DNA of 64,000 nt from assembly GCA_002842435.1 (NCBI GenBank), contig PHCX01000001.1, positions 310,001 to 374,000 of the forward strand, given 5' to 3'. The position numbers were made by a program, and so were the translations under genes. The notes below the pieces were generated by a model, which had not been told where the DNA came from, did no database searches, and worked only from the letters and a program-made list of their open reading frames with translations. Positions 31,275-40,736 of the stretch are shown in pieces. Numbering within the stretch: position 1 is the first letter of the stretch; each line of letters opens with the position of its first letter. This stretch comes from Betaproteobacteria bacterium HGW-Betaproteobacteria-1 (GTDB lineage: Bacteria > Pseudomonadota > Gammaproteobacteria > Burkholderiales > Methylophilaceae).

Positions 31275-31858
31275 ACAAGCCCTATCTGCCCTCAAGTGCC
31301 AAACTGATCGCTGCAGCCCTGCTTTCCATGCAACTGGCAGCCTGTGTCCCGGTCGTTGCCGGTGGCGCCGTTGCCGGCGGGGTCATGGCCGCTGATCGTC
31401 GCACCAGCGGCATCTATATCGAGGATCAGGCAATCGAACTGAAAGCCAAGAAAATGATTGTCGACAATATCGGCGCTGCCAATATCAATGTCAGTGTCAC
31501 CAGCTTCAACCTCAATGTATTGCTGACCGGCGAAGCCATCAGCGAAGAAATCAAGGCCAAGGCCGAGCGTGCTGCACTCAGTGTCGAAAATGTCAAAACC
31601 GTGACAAACGAACTTGCCATCAGTGAGAGAAGCGGTCTGGGCACCAGCGCAAACGACACCTATATCACGTCCAAGGTCAAATCCATGATGCTCAAGGAAA
31701 ATCGTTTCCCTGCCAATTACGTCAAAGTCGTCACCGAGAACTCCATCGTGTACCTGATGGGCATGGTGACCAGGGAGGAAGCCGAAGATGCAGTCGATAT
31801 CGCGCGTAGTGTTCGCGGTGTGGAAAAGGTAGTGAAGGTTTTCGAGTACATCAACTAG
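31271..31858 (+). CDS. dolP: BON-domain outer-membrane lipoprotein DolP
   Basis: 195 residues. Lipoprotein signal peptide with the lipobox LAAC (Cys25), then two BON domains (about 50-115 and 125-192) with NVSVTSFNLNVLLTGEA and ENSIVYLMGMVTREEAEDA. The E. coli counterpart (YraP/DolP) sits in the outer membrane, binds phospholipid and supports envelope integrity near the division site. It overlaps diaA by 4 nt (ATGA) and is the last gene of the lpoA-yraN-diaA-dolP unit. Confidence 0.9.
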   Translation: MNKPYLPSSAKLIAAALLSMQLAACVPVVAGGAVAGGVMAADRRTSGIYIEDQAIELKAKKMIVDNIGAANINVSVTSFNLNVLLTGEAISEEIKAKAERAALSVENVKTVTNELAISERSGLGTSANDTYITSKVKSMMLKENRFPANYVKVVTENSIVYLMGMVTREEAEDAVDIARSVRGVEKVVKVFEYIN

Positions 31859-31921
31859 GCATTCGGCATGCATATTGCTTGAATGCTATAATTCCTTCAC
31901 TACTTTATATCAACAGGCTAT

Positions 31922-32236
31922 ATGAACACCGACTCCAAAAACAGCATCAGCAATGAAATCATCATTGAAGGCTTGACCCGCGCCGGCAAGCCGTTCCGCC
32001 CCAGCGACTGGGTGGACCGCATGTGCAGCACCTATGCCAGTTTCGGCCCGGACAAGAAGCTGCGCTATTCGCCTTACCTCAAACCGAAAGTGCTGAATGG
32101 CGTACGCTGCCTGGCGGTGAATCTGAAACTGAAGGATGTGAATCCGGAGGGCTATGCGCAGCTCATGCATTTCGCCGAAGAAAATCAGCTCAATGTGCTG
32201 GATGCCGCCGGTAACAGCATCCCCACGCCAAACTGA
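31922..32236 (+). CDS. DUF3579 domain protein
   Basis: 104 residues, predicted cytoplasmic. It matches the DUF3579 family, found mainly in betaproteobacteria, with IIEGLTRAGKPFRPSDWVDRMC, YSPYLKPKVLNGVRCLAVNLKL and EGYAQLMHFAEEN. The function is unknown. It stands alone after dolP with a 63-bp gap that could hold a promoter, and converges with the thioredoxin-like gene. Confidence 0.85.
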   Translation: MNTDSKNSISNEIIIEGLTRAGKPFRPSDWVDRMCSTYASFGPDKKLRYSPYLKPKVLNGVRCLAVNLKLKDVNPEGYAQLMHFAEENQLNVLDAAGNSIPTPN

Positions 32237-32253
32237 ATGCCATCGAGGGGCTG

Positions 32254-32727
32254 CTAGCGGGTTGAGTCCGCCATCAGCTCCTCGATGTATTGTCGGTTAA
32301 TCAACCCGCGCCTGACCTTTACCAGCTGCCCCTGCGGATTAAAGATGTAAGTGGTCGGCAATACAGCAGCTGAGCCGATCTCACTGACAATACGCTCATT
32401 TCCCAGCACAATGGGATATGACATCAACATGTCATCCGCAAACCTCTCGACCTCTTCCAGGTTTTTGTATTCAAACACCACGCCGAACACCATCAGGTCT
32501 TGATCTTTGCGACCATCGTAGAGATTCACAAGATCCGGCACTTCCTCCAGGCAAGGCGGGCACCAGGTCGCCCAGTAATTCACTACCACCCATTTGCCAC
32601 GATAGTCAGACAGGCGATGATTGACACCACTGAGATCAGTCAACACAAAAGACTTGCTCGCATGCGCGGCGGAAGCAAACAACAGAATCCCCAGCAAAAC
32701 CCATAATTTTAATAGTCGAATCAACAC
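32254..32727 (-). CDS. TlpA/ResA-like periplasmic thioredoxin
   Basis: 157 residues with a signal peptide or anchor (about 5-23, AHA cleavage). Thioredoxin fold of the AhpC/TSA-Redoxin type, with the active site WATWCPPCLEEV (CPPC, residues near 57-60) and cis-Pro in AVLPTTYIFNP. Such proteins reduce disulfides in the periplasm, for example in cytochrome c or metalloprotein maturation. No partner is visible nearby, so the substrate is unknown. Confidence 0.88.
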   Translation of the reverse strand: MLIRLLKLWVLLGILLFASAAHASKSFVLTDLSGVNHRLSDYRGKWVVVNYWATWCPPCLEEVPDLVNLYDGRKDQDLMVFGVVFEYKNLEEVERFADDMLMSYPIVLGNERIVSEIGSAAVLPTTYIFNPQGQLVKVRRGLINRQYIEELMADSTR

Positions 32728-32851
32728 ATCACCCCTTGAACATCACGTTAAAGATATCCAACTGCCTGTTGCGCGGGTATACACTCAAGTCTATCGTGAC
32801 AAACTACGCAAGAGTTATTAACATCTCTGCATTATGTACGGAGTAGTTTGA

Positions 32852-34411
32852 ATGCTTCCAAATCTTACAGTTCCGGCCCTCGATGACAAACCGCTGATCA
32901 ACGCAGAAACGCGCCCGCAGAAAATCCTCGATTTTCTGGCCAGACTACCCTCAGCTCCGCTGGAGGCCGCATCTGCACTGCATGACGAAATGGAAATTCT
33001 TAATCGTCAAAAAGTCTCTGCCGAGCAACGCTTCAAGGCACTGGAAATCTACCGGGAGCATATCACCCGCCTGGCAGACAACCTTGCCAATACTTACTGC
33101 AACGCCTCCCTACCGCTATCAAAAGAAGCCAAAACCTACGCCGCTGCAGCTGAATCGCTTTGGCTGGAACTTTCTTACGGCTACAAACTGGCCCTGACCG
33201 ATCAACTGAACCAGCTGTTCAGCCCCAGCGACAAATCTATCGCACTCACGATTTATCGCGCCATGGAATCTCTACGCCAGCTCTCCATGGTTTATTACGA
33301 AACCTATTTCAGCGTATCCGGCAGCATCTGGCGCGACTGGCATCAACTGTATTTCCATGCGGCACAAGAATCATTGCACGAGATCGAACTACAAACCGAT
33401 GAGCAATCCACCAGCATCAACCTGCTGTACAAACAGATACTGCTGATGTCGCTTGCCGACCCGCAACATATGGCACCGCAGGACATGGAGCTGGTCGCAG
33501 ACTATATCGCACGCTTTGCCAACCACACCCAACTGCAGGGACTTGGCGTTCTGGAAAACCCGGCCGGCATTTTCGTCATTGCTCTCGACTCAGACAAGCC
33601 GCCCGTACCTTACGTCAAGAATGTCGAACAAACCGACGACAGCACGGACATCCTGTTTATCACGGTCGATCTCGCGCGTCTGGTACATCAACACCTGCAG
33701 ATGCTGCAATCAGGCAACATCTCCAGAAACTCCGGACTACCCGAGGCCGTGCTGGATTCCAAATACCAGGACATGCTGGTTTACCTGATCAAACATTGGG
33801 GTGTGTCGCCCAAGCGTATATATAAACGTTCAAACAAAAACAGTCGTTCACAACTGGGTGTCGGCCTCATTGCCGCGCATTACTTCATCAACAACGAACA
33901 GCATTACCAGGCGCCTGAATCCGCTGAGGACTCAAGCCTGATGGAACGCGCCCCTGTAGCCAAGCCGCCGATCCAGGCCTCGAACTGGCAGGTGATCAAT
34001 GTCAGCGCCAACGGTACGGCATTGAGAAAGCTTCCTTCCATGTCCGCTCAGGTGAGAATTGGCGACCTGCTGAGCATCAGGAGTGATACTGAAAAGAACT
34101 GGTCGGTTGCAGTTTTACGCTGGGCGACCAACGGCGAACAGGACCACCTCGATATCGGGACTCAACAAATCTCACCCAGCGCCAAGGCTGCCGGCGCACG
34201 TGTCGTCAACAGCGGCATGTACGAGCCAGTCCTTATATTGCCGGCCATGCCTGCCATTAATCAGCCGGCTTCCATCATCACGCGATGCGGCATGTATGCG
34301 CCGGCGCGCGTTCTCGAACTGGACAAGAATGGCAATATTTCCCGCATCATGATCACCAAACTGGTAGAACGCACCAGAAGTTTTGAGCGTTTTCAGTTCA
34401 GCGTACTCTAG
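32852..34411 (+). CDS. Uncharacterised 519-residue protein
   Basis: 519 residues, no signal peptide or transmembrane helix; probably cytoplasmic. I do not recognise a named family. Residues 1-230 look all-helical, with heptad-like Leu/Ala/Tyr patterns (LEIYREHITRLADNLAN, SLRQLSMVYYETYFSVSG). About 380-480 look beta-rich with short repeated motifs (WQVINVSANGTALRKL, RIGDLLSIRSD, WSVAVLRW, HLDIGTQQIS), somewhat like a PilZ-type or barrel domain, but the PilZ RxxxR and DxSxxG signatures are missing. It stands alone between tlpA-like (divergent) and trxA. Codon use is like that of its neighbours. Confidence 0.85.
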   Translation: MLPNLTVPALDDKPLINAETRPQKILDFLARLPSAPLEAASALHDEMEILNRQKVSAEQRFKALEIYREHITRLADNLANTYCNASLPLSKEAKTYAAAAESLWLELSYGYKLALTDQLNQLFSPSDKSIALTIYRAMESLRQLSMVYYETYFSVSGSIWRDWHQLYFHAAQESLHEIELQTDEQSTSINLLYKQILLMSLADPQHMAPQDMELVADYIARFANHTQLQGLGVLENPAGIFVIALDSDKPPVPYVKNVEQTDDSTDILFITVDLARLVHQHLQMLQSGNISRNSGLPEAVLDSKYQDMLVYLIKHWGVSPKRIYKRSNKNSRSQLGVGLIAAHYFINNEQHYQAPESAEDSSLMERAPVAKPPIQASNWQVINVSANGTALRKLPSMSAQVRIGDLLSIRSDTEKNWSVAVLRWATNGEQDHLDIGTQQISPSAKAAGARVVNSGMYEPVLILPAMPAINQPASIITRCGMYAPARVLELDKNGNISRIMITKLVERTRSFERFQFSVL

Positions 34412-34579
34412 CTACCATCAAGTGCCTGATTCAACTTTCACTGTTAGCGGGCTTCACCCCATATCGTGAAACTTGAGCTTTGCACTATATGAAGCTTCAC
34501 TCAAAGCACATTTTTCGCTAGGATAGCGAAATAGTAATTTCCACCACCTAAATTCCGTATCAATTTCACAGAGGTTCAC
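34412..34579. promoter_or_regulatory. Intergenic leader of trxA with a small hairpin
   Basis: At about 34465-34499 an interrupted inverted repeat (GTGAAACTT and AAGCTTCAC) could fold, ending the upstream transcript or marking an operator. No convincing -35/-10 pair could be named. Confidence 0.3.
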
Positions 34580-34906
34580 ATGAGCGAACATATTACCCAC
34601 GTCAGCGATGACGCTTTCGAACAGGAAGTCCTGCAATCACAAATCCCGGTTCTGGTTGACTACTGGGCTGAGTGGTGCGGTCCCTGCAAAATGATTGCCC
34701 CCATCCTTGATGAGATCTCCAAGGAATACGCAGGTCGTCTGAAAGTCGCCAAGCTGAATATCGACGAGAACCAGAACACGCCGCCAAAATATGGCATTCG
34801 TGGTATCCCGACCCTGATGCTGTTCAAGAACGGCAACGTCGAAGCCACCAAGGTTGGCGCTCTGTCCAAATCACAACTGACCGCATTCATTGACAGCAAT
34901 ATCTAA
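34580..34906 (+). CDS. trxA: Thioredoxin 1
   Basis: 108 residues. Standard cytoplasmic thioredoxin with the redox site [15 protein letters not shown] (Cys residues near 33 and 36) and the cis-proline loop [13 protein letters not shown]. The length and sequence match E. coli TrxA. It is followed by rho, the usual trxA-rho order in proteobacteria. AGAGG about 8 nt upstream supports the start. Confidence 0.97.
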   Translation: MSEHITHVSDDAFEQEVLQSQIPVLVDYWAEWCGPCKMIAPILDEISKEYAGRLKVAKLNIDENQNTPPKYGIRGIPTLMLFKNGNVEATKVGALSKSQLTAFIDSNI

Positions 34907-34921
34907 TCAAGTTACTGTTTG

Positions 34922-34971
34922 ACCTGATTCTTTCGTTTTCGCAGAACCAATAACAAAACAAGGAATCAGGT
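34922..34971 (+). promoter_or_regulatory. Inverted repeat in the rho leader
   Basis: ACCTGATTC at 34922-34930 is perfectly complementary to GAATCAGGT at 34963-34971, with a 32-nt loop. It lies between trxA and rho and has no T run behind it. rho is autoregulated through its leader in E. coli; whether this hairpin takes part is inference only. Confidence 0.4.
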
Positions 34972-35032
34972 ACTAAGTCTTCCAGCCTTTCCCTTTCCCG
35001 ATGCAGTTTCGATTTTCAGCGAGCTTTTCCCT

Positions 35033-36292
35033 ATGCATTTATCTGATTTAAAGCACCTTCCCGTGACCGAACTGGTTGAAATGGCGATTTCCAACGAAAT
35101 CGAAAATGCCAGCCGCATGCGCAAACAGGATCTCATCTTTGCCCTGCTCAAGAACAAGGCAAAAAAAGGGGACAGCATATTCGGCGACGGAACGCTGGAA
35201 GTACTGCAGGACGGCTTCGGATTCCTGCGCTCGCCCGACACTTCTTATCTGGCCGGCCCTGATGACATCTATGTATCGCCCTCCCAGATCAGACGCTTCA
35301 ATCTGCACACCGGGGACAGCATACAGGGCGAAATCAGGACCCCGAAAGAAGGCGAACGGTATTTCGCCCTGGTTAAGGTTGACAGCGTCAACGGCGAACT
35401 GCCGGAAAACACCAAGCACAAGATCCTGTTTGAAAACCTGACACCTCTTTTCCCTACCGAACCGCTCATCCTCGAACGTGATATCAAAGGTGAAGAAAAC
35501 ATCACTGGCCGCGTCATCGACATGATTGCCCCAATCGGCAAAGGCCAGCGCGGCCTGCTGGTAGCCAGCCCTAAAAGCGGCAAGACAGTCATGATGCAAC
35601 ACATCGCGCACGCCATCACTTCCAACCATCCGGACGTCGTGCTGATCGTGCTATTGATCGACGAACGTCCTGAAGAAGTAACGGAAATGACCCGCTCGGT
35701 GAAAGGTGAAGTTGTCGCCTCCACCTTCGACGAACCTGCCACACGCCACGTACAGGTCGCCGAAATGGTACTGGAAAAGGCCAAGCGCCTGGTTGAGCAT
35801 AAAAAGGATGTCGTCATCCTGCTTGACTCCATCACCCGTCTGGCACGTGCTTACAACACCGTGGTCCCCGCATCCGGCAAAGTGCTGACTGGCGGTGTCG
35901 ACGCCAACGCGCTGCAACGCCCGAAACGCTTCTTCGGCGCTGCGCGCAACATCGAGGAAGGCGGTTCACTGACCATCATCGCCACTGCGCTGGTAGATAC
36001 CGGTTCGCGTATGGATGATGTCATTTACGAAGAATTCAAGGGCACCGGCAACATGGAAATCCATCTTGACCGCCGCATGGCCGAAAAACGCATCTATCCG
36101 GCCATTAACGTCAACAAGTCGGGCACCCGCCGCGAAGAACTGCTGATTCCGAAGGACATCCTGCAAAAGATCTGGGTACTGCGCAAACTGTTGTACCCAA
36201 TGGACGACCTCGAAGCGATGGAATTCCTGCTGGACAAGATCAAATCGACCAAGAACAACGCGGAGTTCTTCGACGCCATGCGCCGAGGTTAG
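35033..36292 (+). CDS. rho: Transcription termination factor Rho
   Basis: 419 residues, exactly the common Rho length. N-terminal helical domain beginning [18 protein letters not shown], then the RNA-binding cold-shock-like domain ([24 protein letters not shown]) and the RecA-like ATPase with Walker [12 protein letters not shown], Walker [17 protein letters not shown] and the R-loop region. It is a hexameric RNA helicase that ends transcription. It follows trxA by 126 bp. Confidence 0.98.
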   Translation: MHLSDLKHLPVTELVEMAISNEIENASRMRKQDLIFALLKNKAKKGDSIFGDGTLEVLQDGFGFLRSPDTSYLAGPDDIYVSPSQIRRFNLHTGDSIQGEIRTPKEGERYFALVKVDSVNGELPENTKHKILFENLTPLFPTEPLILERDIKGEENITGRVIDMIAPIGKGQRGLLVASPKSGKTVMMQHIAHAITSNHPDVVLIVLLIDERPEEVTEMTRSVKGEVVASTFDEPATRHVQVAEMVLEKAKRLVEHKKDVVILLDSITRLARAYNTVVPASGKVLTGGVDANALQRPKRFFGAARNIEEGGSLTIIATALVDTGSRMDDVIYEEFKGTGNMEIHLDRRMAEKRIYPAINVNKSGTRREELLIPKDILQKIWVLRKLLYPMDDLEAMEFLLDKIKSTKNNAEFFDAMRRG

Positions 36293-36312
36293 TCTATCGC
36301 GGTTTGAGGTCG

Positions 36313-36357
36313 AGGCCGGACTCCCGCACCGGCGCTCACATGCACCGCGGCCGGCCT
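36313..36357 (+). promoter_or_regulatory. GC-rich hairpin after rho / before rpmE
   Basis: AGGCCGG (36313-36319) pairs with CCGGCCT (36351-36357). It starts 20 nt after the rho stop and has no T run, so it may be a Rho-independent end of weak efficiency or an RNA 3'-end stabiliser. The remaining 140 bp to rpmE show no other structure. Confidence 0.35.
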
Positions 36358-36498
36358 AAGTGGGCTTGAAGATAAAGCAGGATTTCTGCAATTAGCAGCA
36401 TTGAAATACATCACCAACATTAATTAGTTGTTGAAAAACTCGTTCATTTCATTGATAATCACGGGTTTTCTGCGACAGCATTTGAAAGAGACATCAGC

Positions 36499-36699
36499 AT
36501 GAAGGCCGATATCCATCCGAATTACCCTGAAGTAAACGTAACTTGCAGCTGCGGCAACAAGTTCAAGACGCGTACAACCATTGGCAAAGACTTCAACGTT
36601 GAAGTCTGCTCACTGTGTCATCCGTACTACACCGGCAAGCAGAAGATTCTGGACACTGCAGGTCGCGTTGAGAAATTCCGTCAAAAGTACGGCATGTAA
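36499..36699 (+). CDS. rpmE: 50S ribosomal protein L31 (zinc-binding type)
   Basis: 66 residues, [25 protein letters not shown]. The four cysteines Cys16, Cys18, Cys37 and Cys40 mark the zinc-carrying C+ form rather than the zinc-independent YkgM type. It stands alone between rho and a glycosyltransferase and ends in a strong terminator. Confidence 0.97.
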   Translation: MKADIHPNYPEVNVTCSCGNKFKTRTTIGKDFNVEVCSLCHPYYTGKQKILDTAGRVEKFRQKYGM

Positions 36700-36718
36700 T
36701 TGTTGGTACGTTTTTGAT

Positions 36719-36745
36719 AAAAAGGCAGCTATGGCTGCCTTTTTG
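36719..36745 (+). terminator. Rho-independent terminator of rpmE
   Basis: AAAAAGGCAG pairs with CTGCCTTTTT around a 6-nt loop and is followed by GTTTTT. It sits 20 nt after the rpmE stop codon. Confidence 0.85.
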
Positions 36746-36789
36746 TTTTTAAAATACCAATGGACACTGTTCAAAAATAACGGATAAAA

Positions 36790-38436
36790 ATGGCTTTTGA
36801 ACTGGAACATGACTGGCAGGGCAATATGGCGACGCCACGCGCGCGTATCGGCGAGCGTGCGAAAACCCGGCTGCTGATTGTACTGAGCATCATCTGGATC
36901 TGCATGGGCCTGATCGGCCATGAACCGTGGAAACCGGATGAATCACAAAGCGCCAGCATCATCAAATCCATGTTGCAGGGCAACAACCTGCTGACCCCCA
37001 TTGCTGCCGGTCAGCAGCACATGGAATATCCTCCGCTTTATTATCTGACCGCCACCGGCACAGCCAAGGCGCTCTCCCCCATACTCGAAACCCATGATGC
37101 CGCGCGACTGGCTACCGGCCTCTGGATGGCGATTACCCTGCTCATGGTAGGCATGATAGGTCGCGAACTGTGGGGCTATGGGACCGGCCGCCAGACCACC
37201 TTCATCTTTCTGGGTTCTCTTGGCCTGGTGCTGACGGCACACTTGCTGAAACCCGAGGTTGCCGGGCTTGCCGGTACCGCCATGGGCTTCTATGCGCTGG
37301 CACTTGCAAAAAGACGGCCCTACCGCGCCTCCGTACTACTTGGCAGCGGGCTCGGCATCAGCTTTCTTGCCATCGGGCTGATCCCTGCCCTCATACTGGC
37401 GGCAACCACCGCCATCCTGCCGCTGCTGTTCCCAGCTTGGCGCAGCAGGAGTTTTCTTATCGTGGTTGCCATCGCCATCCTGTTCTCCGCACCCTGGCTG
37501 CTCATCTGGCCAACTTTGAGCTGGATCTATGCACCGGAAATCCTGCTCGACTGGTGGCAGAACAGCATCGCCGGTATCAATGGAATCAATTACTGGTATT
37601 ACCTCAAAACCTTGAGCTGGTACGCCTTGCCTGCACTACCTCTGGCCATGTGGGGCCTGTGGTACTACCGTAGCAGCCTGTTGAACGACCCGAAATTCCA
37701 GCTGCCCATCACTTTCTTTCTGGTCAGCCTCATCCTGATCGGTACAAGCAACAATCCCAACGAAACCAATGCGCTGGCTTTCCTGCTGCCGCTGGCAGCC
37801 ATTGCCGGCGGCAGCGTCGAGACACTGAAGCGTGGTGCTGCCGGCCTGCTTAACTGGTTCGGCCTGATGCTGTTCGGCACCATGGCCTTTCTGATCTGGC
37901 TCGGTTGGTTTGCCATGCAGGCAGGCTGGCCGGCCAAATTGAACGAACGCATGCAGTTCCTTTCTGGCGTCAGTGAGCCGTTATTTGGCTGGGTTGGATT
38001 TGTTTTTGCCATTGCCATAAGCATCATCTGGCTACTGGTCATCAACAACTCGCGGCATTCAAACCGCGCAGCGGTGACCGATTGGGCGGTGGGCTGTACC
38101 ATGGTCTGGAGCCTGCTGATGTGTCTGTGGCTGCCCTGGATCGATTCGGCCAGAAGTTATGCCGGCGTCATGCGGGGCATTGCTGCTGCAGTTCCCGCCA
38201 GCTATGACTGCCTGCAAAGTCCCAATCTCGGCGGCGCCCAGACTGCACTGCTTGATTACTACGCCGATATTCAGTTGCACACGCCGAAACGCGGGATTGA
38301 ATGCAGCCTTTATCTGCTGCAGGATGAACGGGGCAAGCCCTCTATCGAACCGGGTGATGACTGGCGCCTGATCTGGGAAGGCAAACGCGCGGCTGAGCGA
38401 CGCGAAAGTTTCCGCCTCTATCAGCGCAACAGCTGA
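36790..38436 (+). CDS. ArnT-like membrane glycosyltransferase (PMT superfamily)
   Basis: 548 residues with an N-terminal cytoplasmic stretch, about ten to twelve transmembrane helices and a C-terminal soluble part. The first periplasmic loop contains GHEPWKPDES with the acidic residues expected of the GT39/GT83 catalytic site, followed by MEYPPLYYLTATGTAKAL. Members transfer sugars from undecaprenyl phosphate to lipid A or proteins. The acceptor is unknown, and no arn or pmr genes are adjacent. It converges with the tup operon, with 7 bp between the stops. Confidence 0.8.
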   Translation: MAFELEHDWQGNMATPRARIGERAKTRLLIVLSIIWICMGLIGHEPWKPDESQSASIIKSMLQGNNLLTPIAAGQQHMEYPPLYYLTATGTAKALSPILETHDAARLATGLWMAITLLMVGMIGRELWGYGTGRQTTFIFLGSLGLVLTAHLLKPEVAGLAGTAMGFYALALAKRRPYRASVLLGSGLGISFLAIGLIPALILAATTAILPLLFPAWRSRSFLIVVAIAILFSAPWLLIWPTLSWIYAPEILLDWWQNSIAGINGINYWYYLKTLSWYALPALPLAMWGLWYYRSSLLNDPKFQLPITFFLVSLILIGTSNNPNETNALAFLLPLAAIAGGSVETLKRGAAGLLNWFGLMLFGTMAFLIWLGWFAMQAGWPAKLNERMQFLSGVSEPLFGWVGFVFAIAISIIWLLVINNSRHSNRAAVTDWAVGCTMVWSLLMCLWLPWIDSARSYAGVMRGIAAAVPASYDCLQSPNLGGAQTALLDYYADIQLHTPKRGIECSLYLLQDERGKPSIEPGDDWRLIWEGKRAAERRESFRLYQRNS

Positions 38437-38443
38437 CGATTCA

Positions 38444-39106
38444 TTACGCTGTCAGAATCCGCGCTTGGTGCAAGTGCCATTTGACCATACCCGGTAGCGC
38501 GATCAGCTCCGGATCGTGCGTGGCGATGACGACACAATGATTGTTGTCGCACATCTGGCGGATCAGATGTACCACCTGCAGTCGCGCAGCTTCATCCAGA
38601 TTGGCCGTCGGTTCGTCCAGCAGCAATATATCCGGATTGAGCACCTTGGCCCGGGCCAGCGCCACACGCTGCTTTTCACCACCTGACAGCTTTTGCGGCG
38701 CGACATGGGAAACATGCTCGACCCCGGCCCAGGACAATGCCTCCTTGATCAACTGCTTCTGCCTGCCATGCGGCACCCCCCGTGCTTTCAGGCCGAACCC
38801 GATATTCGATGCCACCGAAGTATTGAACAGATAGGGATGCTGATGCAGGTAAATCACGCGCGGGGCCAGATTCTGTGAAATCTCGTCTGTCGGCACCTGC
38901 ATTGCATCAAAGCTGAACGCCCCTATCTCGGCCGACTCCAGTCCCGCCAGCACTCGTAGCAGGGTCGTTTTGCCTGCGCCATTGCTGCCGGTAATCAGGT
39001 AAGTACGTCCCCGCTCCAGTTCCAGCGACTCGATATCCAGTATCTGGCGCGAATCGTAATGTTTTCTTAAAGCCTGCAGCTTCAGCAGCACCTGATTGGA
39101 ACTCAT
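38444..39106 (-). CDS. tupC: Tungstate ABC transporter, ATP-binding protein
   Basis: 220 residues. ABC ATPase with Walker A ITGSNGAGKTTLLRVL, signature LSGGEKQRVALARA and Walker B ILLLDEPTANLDEA. It lacks a C-terminal TOBE/Mop domain, unlike ModC, which fits TupC. It overlaps tupB by 4 nt and is the last gene of the tup operon. Confidence 0.88.
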   Translation of the reverse strand: MSSNQVLLKLQALRKHYDSRQILDIESLELERGRTYLITGSNGAGKTTLLRVLAGLESAEIGAFSFDAMQVPTDEISQNLAPRVIYLHQHPYLFNTSVASNIGFGLKARGVPHGRQKQLIKEALSWAGVEHVSHVAPQKLSGGEKQRVALARAKVLNPDILLLDEPTANLDEAARLQVVHLIRQMCDNNHCVVIATHDPELIALPGMVKWHLHQARILTA

Positions 39107-39798
39107 TGCTGCCCTCCACGGCCCTGCATCAGCGCCAGACCAAAATTGATTCCCAGCGCGACCATCACCAGCACAATCCCCAGCGCGATGCCCTGCACAA
39201 ATTCGCCCTTGCTGGTTTCAAGCGCAATCGCGGTGGTGATGTTGCGGGTGACGTTGGCGATATTGCCGCCAACCATCATGGCGCAACCGATTTCCGAAAT
39301 CACGCGACCGAAGCCGCTGACCATGGCTGCCATCACGGCAAAACGCACTTCCAGCAACATAGTCAGCATCGTGCGCCATCTGTCCGCTCCCAGCGTGCGT
39401 GCAGTTTCCGACACACGCTGATCGACACCCTGCACAGCAGAGAGCGTCAGCGCCGCGAGGATCGGGAAAGCCAGAATGGCCTGGCCGATGATCATGGCCT
39501 CCTGTGTGAACAGCAGATGCATGCCGCCAAACGGCCCTTGCCGCGAAAGCAGCATATAGAGGATGAGACCGATCACCACCGTCGGCAACGCCAGCAACGT
39601 CTGCACCAGCACAATCAGAATGCGCCGGCCCGGAAACCTGAAACTGCCAAGCACAAAACCCAGCAGCACAGCAGGCGGCGTCGCCAGCACCAGCGCCAGA
39701 AAGCAGACCTTGACCGATATCCAGATAATGCCCCACAGCGTCCGGTCGCCGCTCCATAGCAGGCGCAGTGCGGCATAAGTCGTTTCCAGCAAATCCAT
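39103..39798 (-). CDS. tupB: Tungstate ABC transporter, permease
   Basis: 231 residues, about five transmembrane helices, of the binding-protein-dependent permease type. The EAA-like loop SETARTLGADRWRTMLTMLLEVRF contacts the ATPase. It is closer to TupB than to ModB in its short length and its pairing with a TupA-type binding protein. It overlaps tupC by 4 nt; the gap to tupA is 17 bp. Confidence 0.88.
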   Translation of the reverse strand: MDLLETTYAALRLLWSGDRTLWGIIWISVKVCFLALVLATPPAVLLGFVLGSFRFPGRRILIVLVQTLLALPTVVIGLILYMLLSRQGPFGGMHLLFTQEAMIIGQAILAFPILAALTLSAVQGVDQRVSETARTLGADRWRTMLTMLLEVRFAVMAAMVSGFGRVISEIGCAMMVGGNIANVTRNITTAIALETSKGEFVQGIALGIVLVMVALGINFGLALMQGRGGQQ

Positions 39799-39815
39799 AG
39801 CTTGATTAGAACTTT

Positions 39816-40670
39816 CTATTTGCGAGCCGATGGCATGAACAACTGCTCGCCATTGACACGGAACGAGGCAATCATCTGCCGCCCCTGCTCCGAAGTGATC
39901 CAGTTGACCAACTGCATGGCCCCGGCATGGTTGATATCCGGATATTTCTTTGGGCTGACGGCAATGATGCCGTAGGGATTGAACATGCGCTCATCACCCT
40001 CGACCAGAATCGGCAGACCGATGCGTTCGCGGTAGCTGATATAGGTACCGCGGTCGGTCAATGTGTAGGCGCGCATCTCGCCGGCCATCATCAGCACTTC
40101 ACCCATGCCCTGGCCGGCGGAAACATACCAATTGGCCTTGCCGATCTCCACCAGGGAGATTCCCGCCTGAGTCCAGTAGGATTTTTCCATCTGCTCGGTG
40201 CCGGAATTGTCACCGCGCGAAACGAACCTTGACTGGCTGCCCGCGATCTTTTTCATGGCGACAACGATATCGCTGCCGCCTGCCACTCGCGCCGGGTCCT
40301 GCTCCGGACCGATCAGGACAAAATCGTTGTACATGACATCACGCCTCTCGACGCCATGTCCGGCTGCGACAAAAGCATCTTCCAGCTCACGCGCATGCAC
40401 CAGCACGACATCCACATTGCCATCCTCACCCAGTTTCAGCGCCTTTCCGGTACCGACCGAGATCACATGCACCTTGCAACTGCACTGACCCTCGAATTGC
40501 GGCAGGAGATAATCGAGCAATCCAGAATTGGCGGTACTGGTCGTCGTTGCCAGTCGCACTACCGCGCCATCGGCCGCCTGCACCGGCACTGCCAGCGCTA
40601 GCAGCATCCAGAACAGCCAATTCATCACTGATTGATACACCGTACTCAAATTTTTCTCGTGATGCTTCAT
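39816..40670 (-). CDS. tupA: Tungstate-binding periplasmic protein
   Basis: 284 residues from the ATG at 40670, preceded by AAAGGG; a start at 40625 would give a cleaner signal peptide (MNWLFWMLLALAVPVQA) but has no ribosome-binding site. The mature N-terminus RLATTTSTANSGLLDYLLPQFE carries the TTTS motif that binds the oxyanion in TupA-type proteins. This is the selectivity component of TupABC, usually specific for tungstate over molybdate. The gene is divergent from the formate dehydrogenase operon, which may use tungsten. Confidence 0.9.
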   Translation of the reverse strand: MKHHEKNLSTVYQSVMNWLFWMLLALAVPVQAADGAVVRLATTTSTANSGLLDYLLPQFEGQCSCKVHVISVGTGKALKLGEDGNVDVVLVHARELEDAFVAAGHGVERRDVMYNDFVLIGPEQDPARVAGGSDIVVAMKKIAGSQSRFVSRGDNSGTEQMEKSYWTQAGISLVEIGKANWYVSAGQGMGEVLMMAGEMRAYTLTDRGTYISYRERIGLPILVEGDERMFNPYGIIAVSPKKYPDINHAGAMQLVNWITSEQGRQMIASFRVNGEQLFMPSARK

Positions 40671-40736
40671 TACTACCCTTTGATCATCTTTCTCATTGTT
40701 AGAACCCGAATATCCGGCGCAAACGCTCTACATCCG

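Noticed and set aside
32852..34411. PilZ c-di-GMP receptor
   Set aside because: The beta-rich C-terminus is suggestive, but RxxxR and (D/N)xSxxG are not present, so I left the function open.
38444..40670. Molybdate transporter modABC
   Set aside because: The binding protein has the TTTS motif of TupA and the ATPase lacks the ModC TOBE domain, so tungstate type is preferred.
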